DNA of 64,000 bases from an uncultured Collinsella sp. Its GTDB lineage: Bacteria; Actinomycetota; Coriobacteriia; Coriobacteriales; Coriobacteriaceae. The translations under genes and the position numbers were made by a program. The first letter of the stretch is position 1. The number at the start of each line of letters is the position of its first letter. The notes below the pieces were generated by a model. That model was not told the DNA's origin and searched no databases. It worked only from the letters and a program-made list of their open reading frames with translations. Where the stretch lies: contig CABQJK010000008.1 of the NCBI GenBank assembly GCA_902464495.1, positions 7,666 to 71,665 on the forward strand, read 5' to 3'. Below are positions 17,395 to 25,084 of this stretch, one piece after another.

Positions 17395-17548
17395 CGCGAA
17401 CACTGGCTGCGCCGCGGGTTGTTCGCCCCGGCCTTTCCTTTCCCTATCGCTCACGCGCTTCGCGAGGGTCGCGCTAGGCAAAGGAAAGGCCGGGGCTGTC
17501 GACACGAACTTGCCGGTAGGTTGGTGATAGGCTTCCATATCCTGCCGT
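17374..17548. repeat. Palindrome bracketed by a 19-bp duplication of the transaldolase 3' end
   Basis: GGCTTCCATATCCTGCCGT occurs at 17374-17392, inside the transaldolase gene, and again at 17530-17548. Between the copies lies a perfect 16-bp inverted repeat (CCCCGGCCTTTCCTTT at 17426-17441, its complement at 17480-17495) around a GC-rich loop. The arrangement looks like an insertion with target duplication, or a slipped duplication. Together with the terminator at 17632 it occupies the 381-base gap before tex; I see no gene there. Confidence 0.8.
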
Positions 17549-17631
17549 GGACAAAGGTACCCCCGCCTGCGCCGTGCAAAATTGAGAGTATTCAGCAAGG
17601 TAAAGGCTTTTACCAGCTGGGTGAAGCATGG

Positions 17632-17677
17632 AACAGCCCCCGTTTTGGCTCTGATGACGCTAAAACGGGGGCTGTTT
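17632..17677. terminator. Bidirectional terminator between transaldolase gene and tex
   Basis: AACAGCCCCCGTTTT pairs perfectly with AAAACGGGGGCTGTT, with short T-runs on both sides. Confidence 0.85.
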
Positions 17678-17775
17678 CTTGCTTTTTCGTCTCTGAGGGG
17701 CATCCGGAACGGTGGAATTTGCAGAATACTCGCGATTTTGCACGTCGCGAGAGGGGGGACCCTTGCTTTGGCGGT

Positions 17776-19923
17776 TTACTTCCCCTGCACCATGGTGAGG
17801 GAGATCTTCTTGCGGTCGCGATCGACCTTTTCAACCCACACCTTGACCGTGTCACCGACGCGCACCACGTCGCTGGGGTGCTTGACGAAGCGGTTGGCCA
17901 GCTTGGAGATGTGCACGAGGCCGTCCTGGTGCACGCCCACGTCGACGAAGGCGCCAAAGTCGACGACGTTGCGCACCGTGCCCTTGAGTTCCATGCCGGG
18001 CTCCAGGTCGTCGATCGAAAGCGCCGAGCGGCTAAAGACTACCTCGGGCGCGTCGTCGCGCGGGTCGCGACCGGGCTTCTTGAGCTCGTTGACGATGTCG
18101 ATGAGCGTGAGGGTGCCGCAGTCCAGGTCGCTTGCCAGCGCCGAGATGCTGCCCAGGCGGCGCTCGATGTCGGGCACGCCGCCGCGGCTGAGCTCGCTGG
18201 CCGCCACGCCGGCGCGTTCCAAGACGGCCGCGGCCACCTCGTAGCTTTCGGGGTGGACGCTTGTCGCGTCGAGCGGGTTCTTGCCGCCGCTGATGCGCAG
18301 GAAGCCCGCAGCGTTGAGATAAGCCTTAGGTCCCAGCTTGGGAACCTTCTTGAGCTGGCGGCGATCGGTAAAGGCGCCGTTTTCCTCGCGGTAGGCCACG
18401 ATATTCTTGGCCACACTCGGCGTGATGCCCGAAACGTATCCCAGCAGGCTCGCGCTCGCGGTGTTCACGTCGACGCCCACGCGGTTGACGACGTCCTCCA
18501 CCACGTGGCCCAGGGTGCGCGAAAGCTCGGCCTGGTCAAGGTCGTGCTGGTACTGACCCACGCCGATGGACTGGGGCGGAATCTTGACGAGCTCTGCCAG
18601 CGGGTCCTGCAGACGGCGGCCCAGGCTCATGGCGCCACGCACGGTGACGTCCAGGTCGGGGTATTCCTGGCTCGCGAGCTCGGAGGCGGAGTACACCGAT
18701 GCGCCGGCCTCGTTAACGATGGTGTAGCGAAGGCTGGGCGCCTGCTCGGCAATGAACTCCGAGACGACTTCTTCGGTCTCGCGGCTGGCGGTGCCGTTGC
18801 CGATGACGATGGTGTTGACGCCGTCCTTCTTGACGAGGCGGGCGAGCTCACGCTTGGTGCCGGCGACGTCGTGGCGCGGCTTGGTGGGGTAGACCACGCC
18901 GTGGTCGAGTAGCTTGCCGGTCTCGTCCATAACGGCGACCTTGCAGCCGGTGCGGTAGCCCGGATCGAGCGCGAGCACGCGGGCGCCGCGCACGGGGCGC
19001 GCCGAGAGCAAGCCCTCGAGGTTCTTGGCAAAGACATTGATGGCCTCGGTCTGCGCGCGAACGGTGAGTTTGGCGCGGGCCTCGCGCTCCAGCGAGGGGG
19101 CCATGAGGCGCTTGTAACCGTCAGCGATGGCGGCATCGAAGATGGGAGCAAACACGCCCTGGCGTCGGGGCCAACGGCTGCCGAGGCGTGCCGTGGCGGC
19201 AGCGCCGTCGACGTTCACGCGCACGCGGAGCTTGCCCTCACGCTCACCGCGGTCGATAGCCAGCACGCGGTGGTTGGGAATACGGCGCAGCGGCTCATCA
19301 TAGCTGTAGTACGGCTCGTAGGGGGTCTTCTCGGCGGGGTCGGTGGCCTCGACGACGATGTCGGCGGTGTTTTGCGTAAAGGCGCGCAGGTCAGCGACGT
19401 TCTCGGGGTCCTCGGCCACCGTCTCGGCCACGATGTCGGCGGCGCCGGCGAGCGCCTTTTCGGGCGTGTCGAAGCCGGCCTCCTCGTTGACGTATGCCGC
19501 GGCGGCGTCGAGTGCGCTGCCCTTGGCCGAGGCCTGCATGATGATCATGTTGGCGAGTGGCTCCAGGCCTGCCTCGCGGGCCTTCTGCGCGCGAGTCATG
19601 CGCTTTTTGCGGTAGGGCTTGTAGAGGTCCTCGACACGCTGGAGCTGCGTGGCCTCGCGAATCTGCTGCTCGAGTTCGGGCGTGAGCTTGCCCTGGGCGT
19701 CGATGAGCAGAATGACGTCCTCTTTACGCTGCTCAAGATTGCGCAGGTAGGACAGGCGCTCGTCGAGTGCGCGCAGGGCGACGTCGTCCATGCCGCCCGT
19801 GGCTTCCTTGCGGTAGCGCGAGATAAAGGGGATGGTGTTGCCCTCGTCGATGAGCTTGACGGCCGCTTCGATGTTGGCGGCCTTAAGGTTGAGTTCGTGG
19901 GCGAGCTGGGCGATAAGATCCAT
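17776..19923 (-). CDS. tex: Tex family S1 RNA-binding protein
   Basis: The 715-residue protein is collinear with Tex/YhgF: a helical N-terminal region (TIPFISRYRKEATGGMDD), a YqgF RNase H-like domain (VLALDPGYRTGCKVAVMD), tandem helix-hairpin-helix motifs (GVDVNTASASLLGYVSGI), and a C-terminal S1 domain (ELKGTVRNVVDFGAFVDVGV). Tex binds nucleic acid and associates with transcription; its exact role differs between species. The ATG at 19923 has AAGGAG 8 bases upstream, so the in-frame codons to its left in the gene are non-coding leader. The gene stands alone. Confidence 0.95.
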   Translation of the reverse strand: MDLIAQLAHELNLKAANIEAAVKLIDEGNTIPFISRYRKEATGGMDDVALRALDERLSYLRNLEQRKEDVILLIDAQGKLTPELEQQIREATQLQRVEDLYKPYRKKRMTRAQKAREAGLEPLANMIIMQASAKGSALDAAAAYVNEEAGFDTPEKALAGAADIVAETVAEDPENVADLRAFTQNTADIVVEATDPAEKTPYEPYYSYDEPLRRIPNHRVLAIDRGEREGKLRVRVNVDGAAATARLGSRWPRRQGVFAPIFDAAIADGYKRLMAPSLEREARAKLTVRAQTEAINVFAKNLEGLLSARPVRGARVLALDPGYRTGCKVAVMDETGKLLDHGVVYPTKPRHDVAGTKRELARLVKKDGVNTIVIGNGTASRETEEVVSEFIAEQAPSLRYTIVNEAGASVYSASELASQEYPDLDVTVRGAMSLGRRLQDPLAELVKIPPQSIGVGQYQHDLDQAELSRTLGHVVEDVVNRVGVDVNTASASLLGYVSGITPSVAKNIVAYREENGAFTDRRQLKKVPKLGPKAYLNAAGFLRISGGKNPLDATSVHPESYEVAAAVLERAGVAASELSRGGVPDIERRLGSISALASDLDCGTLTLIDIVNELKKPGRDPRDDAPEVVFSRSALSIDDLEPGMELKGTVRNVVDFGAFVDVGVHQDGLVHISKLANRFVKHPSDVVRVGDTVKVWVEKVDRDRKKISLTMVQGK

Positions 19924-20026
19924 GGGACTCCTTGCGTTTAAGGTGCGTTTGCAGCACAGGGCTCCAAGGATACCACCTGCCACTTCGCCCAAAAAAGACT
20001 GTTTTGGCGCGGAACCACGAAAGCGG

Positions 20027-20160
20027 CCTATCTACTACGTTTTACCCGTAGGGGCTGGCCATACCTGGGTTTTCCGAAGATCGGCAAGCCGTTTACCTGC
20101 GGTTTTTATTTCGCGAAATTCGGTATGGTTGAGGGTGATCGGTTAAACGTAGTAGATAGG
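20027..20160. repeat. Long palindromic element, copy 1 (CCTATCTACTACG type)
   Basis: The 20-base ends 20027-20046 and 20141-20160 are inverted copies with one mismatch. An inner pair CCATACC/GGTATGG adds a second stem. A related element lies at 29539-29690 and shares the 3' strand, including ACCTGCGGTTTT and CGGTTAAACGTAGTA. It sits in the 419-base gap between the starts and ends of leftward tex and the Gfo/Idh/MocA gene, which otherwise holds only the hairpin at 20240. Confidence 0.8.
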
Positions 20161-20239
20161 CTCATTCCGTGGCGAACGAATCAAGCTAAGGCGCAAAAAG
20201 TCCCCCGTCCCAGAAAAATCATTGGCAACGTAGCAAAAT

Positions 20240-20269
20240 GCCCTGCGGGCAGGAGGCTGCTCGCAGGGC
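20240..20269 (-). terminator. Terminator of the SDR-MFS-oxidoreductase operon
   Basis: GCCCTGCG and CGCAGGGC pair around a 14-base loop. Read leftward, the stem is followed by ATTTTGC. Confidence 0.55.
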
Positions 20270-20342
20270 AAAGAAGAGGGGCTTATTTGTGGCGGACCGA
20301 GAGACTCGGCATGGGGTTTCTGCCGCGGCCGCTCTTAAGGCG

Positions 20343-21383
20343 TTACAGCTCGACGAGCTGGCCGGTCTCGGCGGCCTCCTTGATGGCGTTGAGAAGCGTG
20401 AGCGTCTTGACGTTGTCGGCGGGGGTCACGACGGGCTCGACCTCGCGGCGGACGACCTTCACAAAGTGCTTGAGCTGCATCTTGTGCGGCAATGCCGGGT
20501 CGACGGCCGGGATCTCCATCTGCAGCGGCTTGTGCCAGTTGGAGGCGCCGTCGTAGGAGAACTGATGCAGGCGGGGCAGCGACAGAGCGCCCAAGGTTCC
20601 GCCGATAAAGTAGGCGTCGGCGTCGAAGGGACGGTACTGCGGGTCCTCGCGAGCGGTGGCCTCCCAGTTCCAGGGGCTGGCGGTGGCATCGGAGATGGTC
20701 ATGCTTGCGAGCGCGCCATCGGCAAAACGGACGTTGACCACGGCGGAGTCCTCGGTCTCAAAACCGCGGGCGGCGCTGGACTGCATGCCCTGGACGGCGA
20801 CGGGCTCGCCCAGCAGGTAACGGAGCAGGTCGACGTCGTGTACCAGGTTGACCAGGATCGGGCCGGCACCCTTCTTGCGGCGCCACTCGACGTCGAAGTA
20901 CTCGTCGTTCTTATAGATCATGTAGTGGAAGCTCGACACAGTAAGCTTGCCCAGCTCGCCGGACTCGATGATCTCCTTGGCCTTGTTGACGAAGGGGTTG
21001 TGGCGACGGTGCTGACCCACGAGCACGGGCACGCCGGCGGTCTCGGCCTCGGCGGCGAAAGCCTGGGCATCCTCGAGGTCGTTGGAGATCGGCTTTTCGA
21101 CCAGCGGCACGATGTTGCGCTTGATGGCCTCGCGGGCAACGCCCAGGTGCAGGTTGTTGGGGGTGGCGATAATGACGGCCTCGGGCTTGACCTCGTCCAT
21201 CATCTGGGCGGGATCGGTGTAAAACGGCACGCCGGCGGCCTCGGCCGTGGCGCGGGCGCCCTCAAAGGCGTCGGCGATGGCGACGAGCTCGGCCTCGGGC
21301 TCCTCGGTGACAAAGCGGATGTGGTTGCGGCCCATGGCACCGGCGCCGATAACGGCAATGCGGACGGGGTTGAGCTCAGACAT
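20343..21383 (-). CDS. Gfo/Idh/MocA family NAD(P)-dependent oxidoreductase
   Basis: The 346-residue protein has an N-terminal Rossmann fold with IAVIGAGAMGRNH, the VIIATPNNLH strand and the family signature Lys-Pro in VEKPISNDLEDA, then the C-terminal alpha/beta domain used for substrate binding and oligomerisation. Relatives oxidise inositols, sugars or sugar acids. It is the last gene of a three-gene leftward operon after an SDR and an MFS transporter, so all three probably handle one imported polyol or sugar-like compound. AAGGAG precedes the ATG by 6 bases. Substrate unknown. Confidence 0.9.
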   Translation of the reverse strand: MSELNPVRIAVIGAGAMGRNHIRFVTEEPEAELVAIADAFEGARATAEAAGVPFYTDPAQMMDEVKPEAVIIATPNNLHLGVAREAIKRNIVPLVEKPISNDLEDAQAFAAEAETAGVPVLVGQHRRHNPFVNKAKEIIESGELGKLTVSSFHYMIYKNDEYFDVEWRRKKGAGPILVNLVHDVDLLRYLLGEPVAVQGMQSSAARGFETEDSAVVNVRFADGALASMTISDATASPWNWEATAREDPQYRPFDADAYFIGGTLGALSLPRLHQFSYDGASNWHKPLQMEIPAVDPALPHKMQLKHFVKVVRREVEPVVTPADNVKTLTLLNAIKEAAETGQLVEL

Positions 21384-21451
21384 TTCGACTCCTTAATACT
21401 GGTGACCGGTGGAATGCGGCAAGAGGACGGCCCTTGCCGCGTCAAGCAAAA

Positions 21452-22708
21452 CTAAGCGGACTTCTTCTTGCTGTCGGAGACCATCATGTAGACGGTGAGC
21501 ACGACGGCGATGGCGGCAATCACGATGGCGCCGTAGAAGGACTGCTGGTAGGCGGCGCTGCCGGCCTCGGCGTGATACAGCACGGCGGTGATGGGCTGGC
21601 TGATCCAGGTAGAAGCGGCGTAGCCCAAAAACATGATGCCGTAGTTGACGCCGATGTTGCTGGTGCCAAAGGCGCCACCGGTGAGCGGCGGGTAGATGAC
21701 GAGCAGGGCGCCAAAGCTAAAGCCGAGCAGGGCGAGCGCCACAAAGAACATGCTCTGCGTAAAGCTCATCGACATGATGACGAGCGCGACGATGGTGACG
21801 ACAAGGCTGATGAGCAGCGACTTGTAGGCGCCGAGCTTGTCGATGATCTGGCCAAAGGACAGACGGCCGACCAGGTTGGCGCAGGTGTTGACGGAGACGA
21901 CCACGCCGCCGAGGGCGACGGCAGCGGCGCTCGTGGGGTCGGCGAAGAGCTGGACGGCGGCGATGGAGGCAACCTTGCCCACGAGCAGGGTGCCGGCGGT
22001 GGCGGCAAAGGCGAAGGTGACGATGAGGACCCAGAAGCGCGGGGTCTTGACCATCTCGCCCGGGGTGAGGTCGCCGAAGGTGCCGGCATGTGCGCCGCCC
22101 TTGGGGGCCTCGAAGCCCTCGGGCAGCCAGCCGGCCTCGGGGGCCTTCAGGAACAGGGCGGAGGCGGCGATCATCACAAAGAAGATGACGCCGAGCGCCT
22201 TGAGGGCGCCAAAGATGCCGAGGCTCGGGATGAGCAGCGAGGCGAGCACCGGGGACAGCACGGCGGGGCCGGCGGTCGAAGCGGCCAGGGTGATGCCGGA
22301 GGCGAGGCCCTTCTTGTCGATGAACCACTTTTGGCCGGTGGTGAGTGCCGGGTTGTAGCCCAGGCCGTTGCCGACGGCGGCGACGAGCGAGAACCACAGG
22401 TAGAACTGCCACGGCTCGGTGACGGTGCCGGACATGAACCAGCCCAGGCCATAGCACACGGCGGCGGCGATCACGACGTTGCGGGGGCCGATCTTATCGG
22501 AGATGCGGCCGGCGAAGATGCCCGTCACGGCCATGATGGTCTGAAAGACCGGGAAAGCCCAGGTAAGGGCACTGGACCACTCGGGGTAGACGGCGAGCAG
22601 GTTCTTGCTCACGACGGAATACAGCGCGATGGAGCTAATGAAGAACATGGTGACGCACGCGGCGGAAAGCACGACGGCGCGACCCTTGTTGGAGTTGGTG
22701 GAAGCCAT
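21452..22708 (-). CDS. MFS transporter, oxalate/formate antiporter (OFA)-like
   Basis: This 418-residue membrane protein has about 12 hydrophobic segments and resembles the OFA group: WAFPVFQTIMAVTGIFAGRISDKIGPR for the helix 2-3 loop, NPALTTGQKWFIDKKGLASGI in the middle of the first half, and a long central loop (FLKAPEAGWLPEGFEAP). OFA-like carriers in gut actinobacteria move small carboxylates or steroid acids. Between an SDR and a Gfo/Idh/MocA enzyme, it is probably the importer or antiporter for their substrate. Confidence 0.85.
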   Translation of the reverse strand: MASTNSNKGRAVVLSAACVTMFFISSIALYSVVSKNLLAVYPEWSSALTWAFPVFQTIMAVTGIFAGRISDKIGPRNVVIAAAVCYGLGWFMSGTVTEPWQFYLWFSLVAAVGNGLGYNPALTTGQKWFIDKKGLASGITLAASTAGPAVLSPVLASLLIPSLGIFGALKALGVIFFVMIAASALFLKAPEAGWLPEGFEAPKGGAHAGTFGDLTPGEMVKTPRFWVLIVTFAFAATAGTLLVGKVASIAAVQLFADPTSAAAVALGGVVVSVNTCANLVGRLSFGQIIDKLGAYKSLLISLVVTIVALVIMSMSFTQSMFFVALALLGFSFGALLVIYPPLTGGAFGTSNIGVNYGIMFLGYAASTWISQPITAVLYHAEAGSAAYQQSFYGAIVIAAIAVVLTVYMMVSDSKKKSA

Positions 22709-22772
22709 TGGACTCTTTCTAATCGATGCGGGGAGGGACGGGCGTGTCCGCGAGCCTCCCTGTCAGGCTGGT

Positions 22773-23654
22773 TTACTGGTCGGTCGGCTTTGCGACGCCG
22801 GACTCGTCGGACCAAAGCTCGACACCCTTGTTCTTGAGGTAGTTGTCGGCGTATGCGCGACGGCCGCCGGGCTTGGCGGTGAGGTCGCCCATCATGTTGG
22901 AGAAGCCGCCGTCGACCTTGATGGCGTCGCCGGTGGTAAAGTCCGAGCGCTTGGACGCCAGGAACATGACGGCGTTGGCGATATCGCTGACCTCGCCGAT
23001 GCGGCGCGTGGCAATCAGGCGGCTGCGGCTCTTCTCGACCTCGGGGTCGGCGTAGAAGTTGGCCGACATCGGGGTCTTGACGAAGCAGGGCTCGACGCAG
23101 TTGGAGCGCACGCCGTACGGGCCCCACTCGGCGGCGAGCATCTTGGACATCATGTTGACACCGGCCTTGGTGGAGCTGTACACGCCCGAGAACGTCTCGG
23201 GGGAGTGGCTGGCGACGGTGGAGATGTGCACCAGGCGGCCCTGGCCGGCCTTGATCATCTCGCGACCAAAGCGCTGCGAGGTGATGAAGTAGCCGGTGAG
23301 GTTGACGTTGAGCACCTGCTCCCAGTCGCTCAGCGGCAGGTCCTCCATAGCGGCGAAGCGCAGGATGCCGGCGGTGTTGACGAGAACGTCGACGCGGCCG
23401 AAGTTGGCGATGGTGGCGTCGACGGCGGCCTGAACCTCGGCCTCGTCGGTGGCGTTCATCTTGTAGCCCTCGGCGTGGATGCCAAACTCGGCAGCGAGGT
23501 CGGCGGCAGCGGCCTTGACCTTCTCCTCGTCCAGGTCGAGCAGGACGACGTTAGCGCCATTGCGGGCGAACTCGCGGCAAATCTCGACGCCCATGCCGCC
23601 GAGCGCTCCAGTCACAGCGCAAACATCGCCCTCGAGCTTAAGCCAATTGCTCAT
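22773..23654 (-). CDS. SDR family oxidoreductase
   Basis: The 293-residue classical short-chain dehydrogenase has a cofactor motif TGALGGMG, an acidic residue after strand 2 (LLDLDEEK) that favours NAD(H), NTAG, the catalytic Ser in VHISTVAS and the Tyr-Lys pair in VYSSTKAG. A C-terminal extension of about 30 residues (NMMGDLTAKPGGRRAYADNY) is longer than usual. It is the first gene of the SDR-MFS-Gfo operon and is divergent from a LysR regulator. The substrate is unknown; a polyol, sugar acid or hydroxysteroid would all fit. Confidence 0.9.
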   Translation of the reverse strand: MSNWLKLEGDVCAVTGALGGMGVEICREFARNGANVVLLDLDEEKVKAAAADLAAEFGIHAEGYKMNATDEAEVQAAVDATIANFGRVDVLVNTAGILRFAAMEDLPLSDWEQVLNVNLTGYFITSQRFGREMIKAGQGRLVHISTVASHSPETFSGVYSSTKAGVNMMSKMLAAEWGPYGVRSNCVEPCFVKTPMSANFYADPEVEKSRSRLIATRRIGEVSDIANAVMFLASKRSDFTTGDAIKVDGGFSNMMGDLTAKPGGRRAYADNYLKNKGVELWSDESGVAKPTDQ

Positions 23655-23887
23655 AGGAACTTCCCTTCTTATGCCTCCCGGTGGGTCGCTCCCATTAACC
23701 GACCCACGTGGTTTTCGCTGGTTATCGTATGCTTTGCATTTGCGCAGGTGAATTGCATATTTGTTAGAATGGCGTTAACCATAGGTTTACACTGTGCGAT
23801 GCAGTTTATTCTCAATTGAGCGCATGACCTGCGAAAACAACCTCCTGTGGCACCATGTGGCCACGGGCGCGAAAACGGGAGATTGAC
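23655..23887. promoter_or_regulatory. Divergent regulatory region of the SDR operon and LysR gene
   Basis: A perfect 8-bp inverted repeat, GTGGGTCG/CGACCCAC (23681-23707), lies in the SDR leader. The short dyad ATGGCGTTAACCAT (23769-23782) near the middle is a candidate LysR site. The centre is AT-rich, as expected for back-to-back promoters, but no -35/-10 pair stands out. Confidence 0.35.
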
Positions 23888-24766
23888 GTGTACGATCGAC
23901 GACTTGAGGCCATATCGGCCGCTGCGGAGCTGGGAAGCTTCTCGCGTGCGGCGGCACAATTGCGCGTGTCGACTCCGGCGCTCGTCAAGCAGGTGTCGGG
24001 CTTCGAGGCCGAGTTCGGCATCACGCTGTTCGAACGCTCGCACTCGGGCGTCAAAGTGACGCCGGCCGGCGCACTGCTGGTGGACGACGCGCGCTCGATC
24101 ATGCGGCAGTCCGAGGACGCGCTGCGCCGTGCCCGACGCGCGGCGGGCGATGGCGGTGCCGTGCGCCTGGGCGTGTCGATGATGTGCCCGGGGCGCCAAA
24201 CGCTGTCGATGTGGTCGGGCATCCACGATCTGGAACCGTCGCTGCGATTTGAAATCGTGCCGGTAAGCGATCTCTACGACGAGCGCGAGACCGTCATGCG
24301 TAGCTTGGGCCGCGAGGTCGATGTGGTGCGATCGAGTTTTTCTACCCCACGCTGGGGTGATGCCTGCCAAAAGCTCCGCATTGTCAACGTGCCGTTTTAT
24401 ATCGATCTGCCGCGCACGAGCCCGCTGGCGCGCAAGAATCGCATTACGGTTGCCGACTTGGAGGGTATGCGTCTGCGCGTACTGCGCCACGGCAACGACG
24501 CCATGGACAGTCTTCGTATCGACCTTTTGGCCGACGGCGGTGTGGATGTCATCGACGTCGATAGCTTCGACTTCGCGCTCTTTAACGATGCCGAGGAAAA
24601 GGGCGACGCGGTGCTCACCTGCGGCGCATGGTCGGGCGTGCATCCAGCCTTTGTGGGCGTGCCGTTCCTATGCGGCCGCGAGGTACCGGTCTACCTGCAC
24701 TACCCGCTCGAGCCCACGCTCCAGGTGCAAAAATTCGTCAACGCCATGGCCCAACTCCTCAAGTAG
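23888..24766 (+). CDS. LysR-type transcriptional regulator
   Basis: The 292-residue protein starts with the LysR winged helix: LEAISAAAELGSFSRAAAQL, STPALVKQVSGFEAEFG, LFERSHSGVKVTPAG. The remainder is the periplasmic-binding-like effector domain. GTG 23888 is chosen because GGGAG lies 6 bases upstream and the HTH then begins at the usual residue; an ATG 33 bases earlier lacks a site. It is divergent from the SDR-MFS-oxidoreductase operon and is very likely its regulator, with the transported compound or a derivative as probable co-inducer. Confidence 0.9.
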   Translation: MYDRRLEAISAAAELGSFSRAAAQLRVSTPALVKQVSGFEAEFGITLFERSHSGVKVTPAGALLVDDARSIMRQSEDALRRARRAAGDGGAVRLGVSMMCPGRQTLSMWSGIHDLEPSLRFEIVPVSDLYDERETVMRSLGREVDVVRSSFSTPRWGDACQKLRIVNVPFYIDLPRTSPLARKNRITVADLEGMRLRVLRHGNDAMDSLRIDLLADGGVDVIDVDSFDFALFNDAEEKGDAVLTCGAWSGVHPAFVGVPFLCGREVPVYLHYPLEPTLQVQKFVNAMAQLLK

Positions 24767-24781
24767 CTCATTTGGCGCGGG

Positions 24782-24886
24782 TAGTCTTTTTGGGACGGGG
24801 CTTTTTAGCTACCCAATCTGGTGCCGTCGAAGCATGACGCCGTATTTGGCACAGGGTAGCTAAAAAGCCCCGTCCCAAAAAGACTA
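24782..24886. repeat. Perfect 33-bp inverted repeat
   Basis: Arms 24782-24814 and 24854-24886 are exact inverted copies (beginning TAGTCTTTTTGGGACGGGG) around a 39-base loop. It is the first of three palindromes that fill the 318 bases between the LysR gene and the convergent ABC gene. Confidence 0.9.
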
Positions 24887-24893
24887 ACAAAAC

Positions 24894-24921
24894 GAGGCCC
24901 TGGCCAAACGGCCAGGGCCTC
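24894..24921. terminator. Terminator hairpin
   Basis: GAGGCCCTGGCC and GGCCAGGGCCTC pair perfectly around AAAC. It lies between the convergent lysR and ABC exporter genes, and there is only a weak T-rich stretch beyond it. Confidence 0.65.
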
Positions 24922-24964
24922 ACTAACCTTTATTCCGTTTTAAACAACGGGCTGATTGCGCGCA

Positions 24965-25070
24965 GGAGGGTGCCCCGGGGCGGCGGGGTATTTCCTCCGC
25001 GCGCAGTTTCGCAGCGAAGCGAGAATGTTTGAGCACGGAGGAATTACCCCGCCGCCCCGGGGCACCCTCC
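24965..25070. repeat. GC-rich long inverted repeat, 34-bp arms
   Basis: Arms start GGAGGGTGCCCCGGGG at 24965 and end at 25070. They match in 33 of 34 positions and enclose a loop with a small TTCGC/GCGAA hairpin. It lies 15 bases from the stop codon of the leftward ABC gene. Confidence 0.85.
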
Positions 25071-25084
25071 GTCAGTAACCGTTC

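Noticed and set aside
17395..17775. Small gene between transaldolase and tex
   Set aside because: Open frames there lack start signals and run through palindromes and a terminator.
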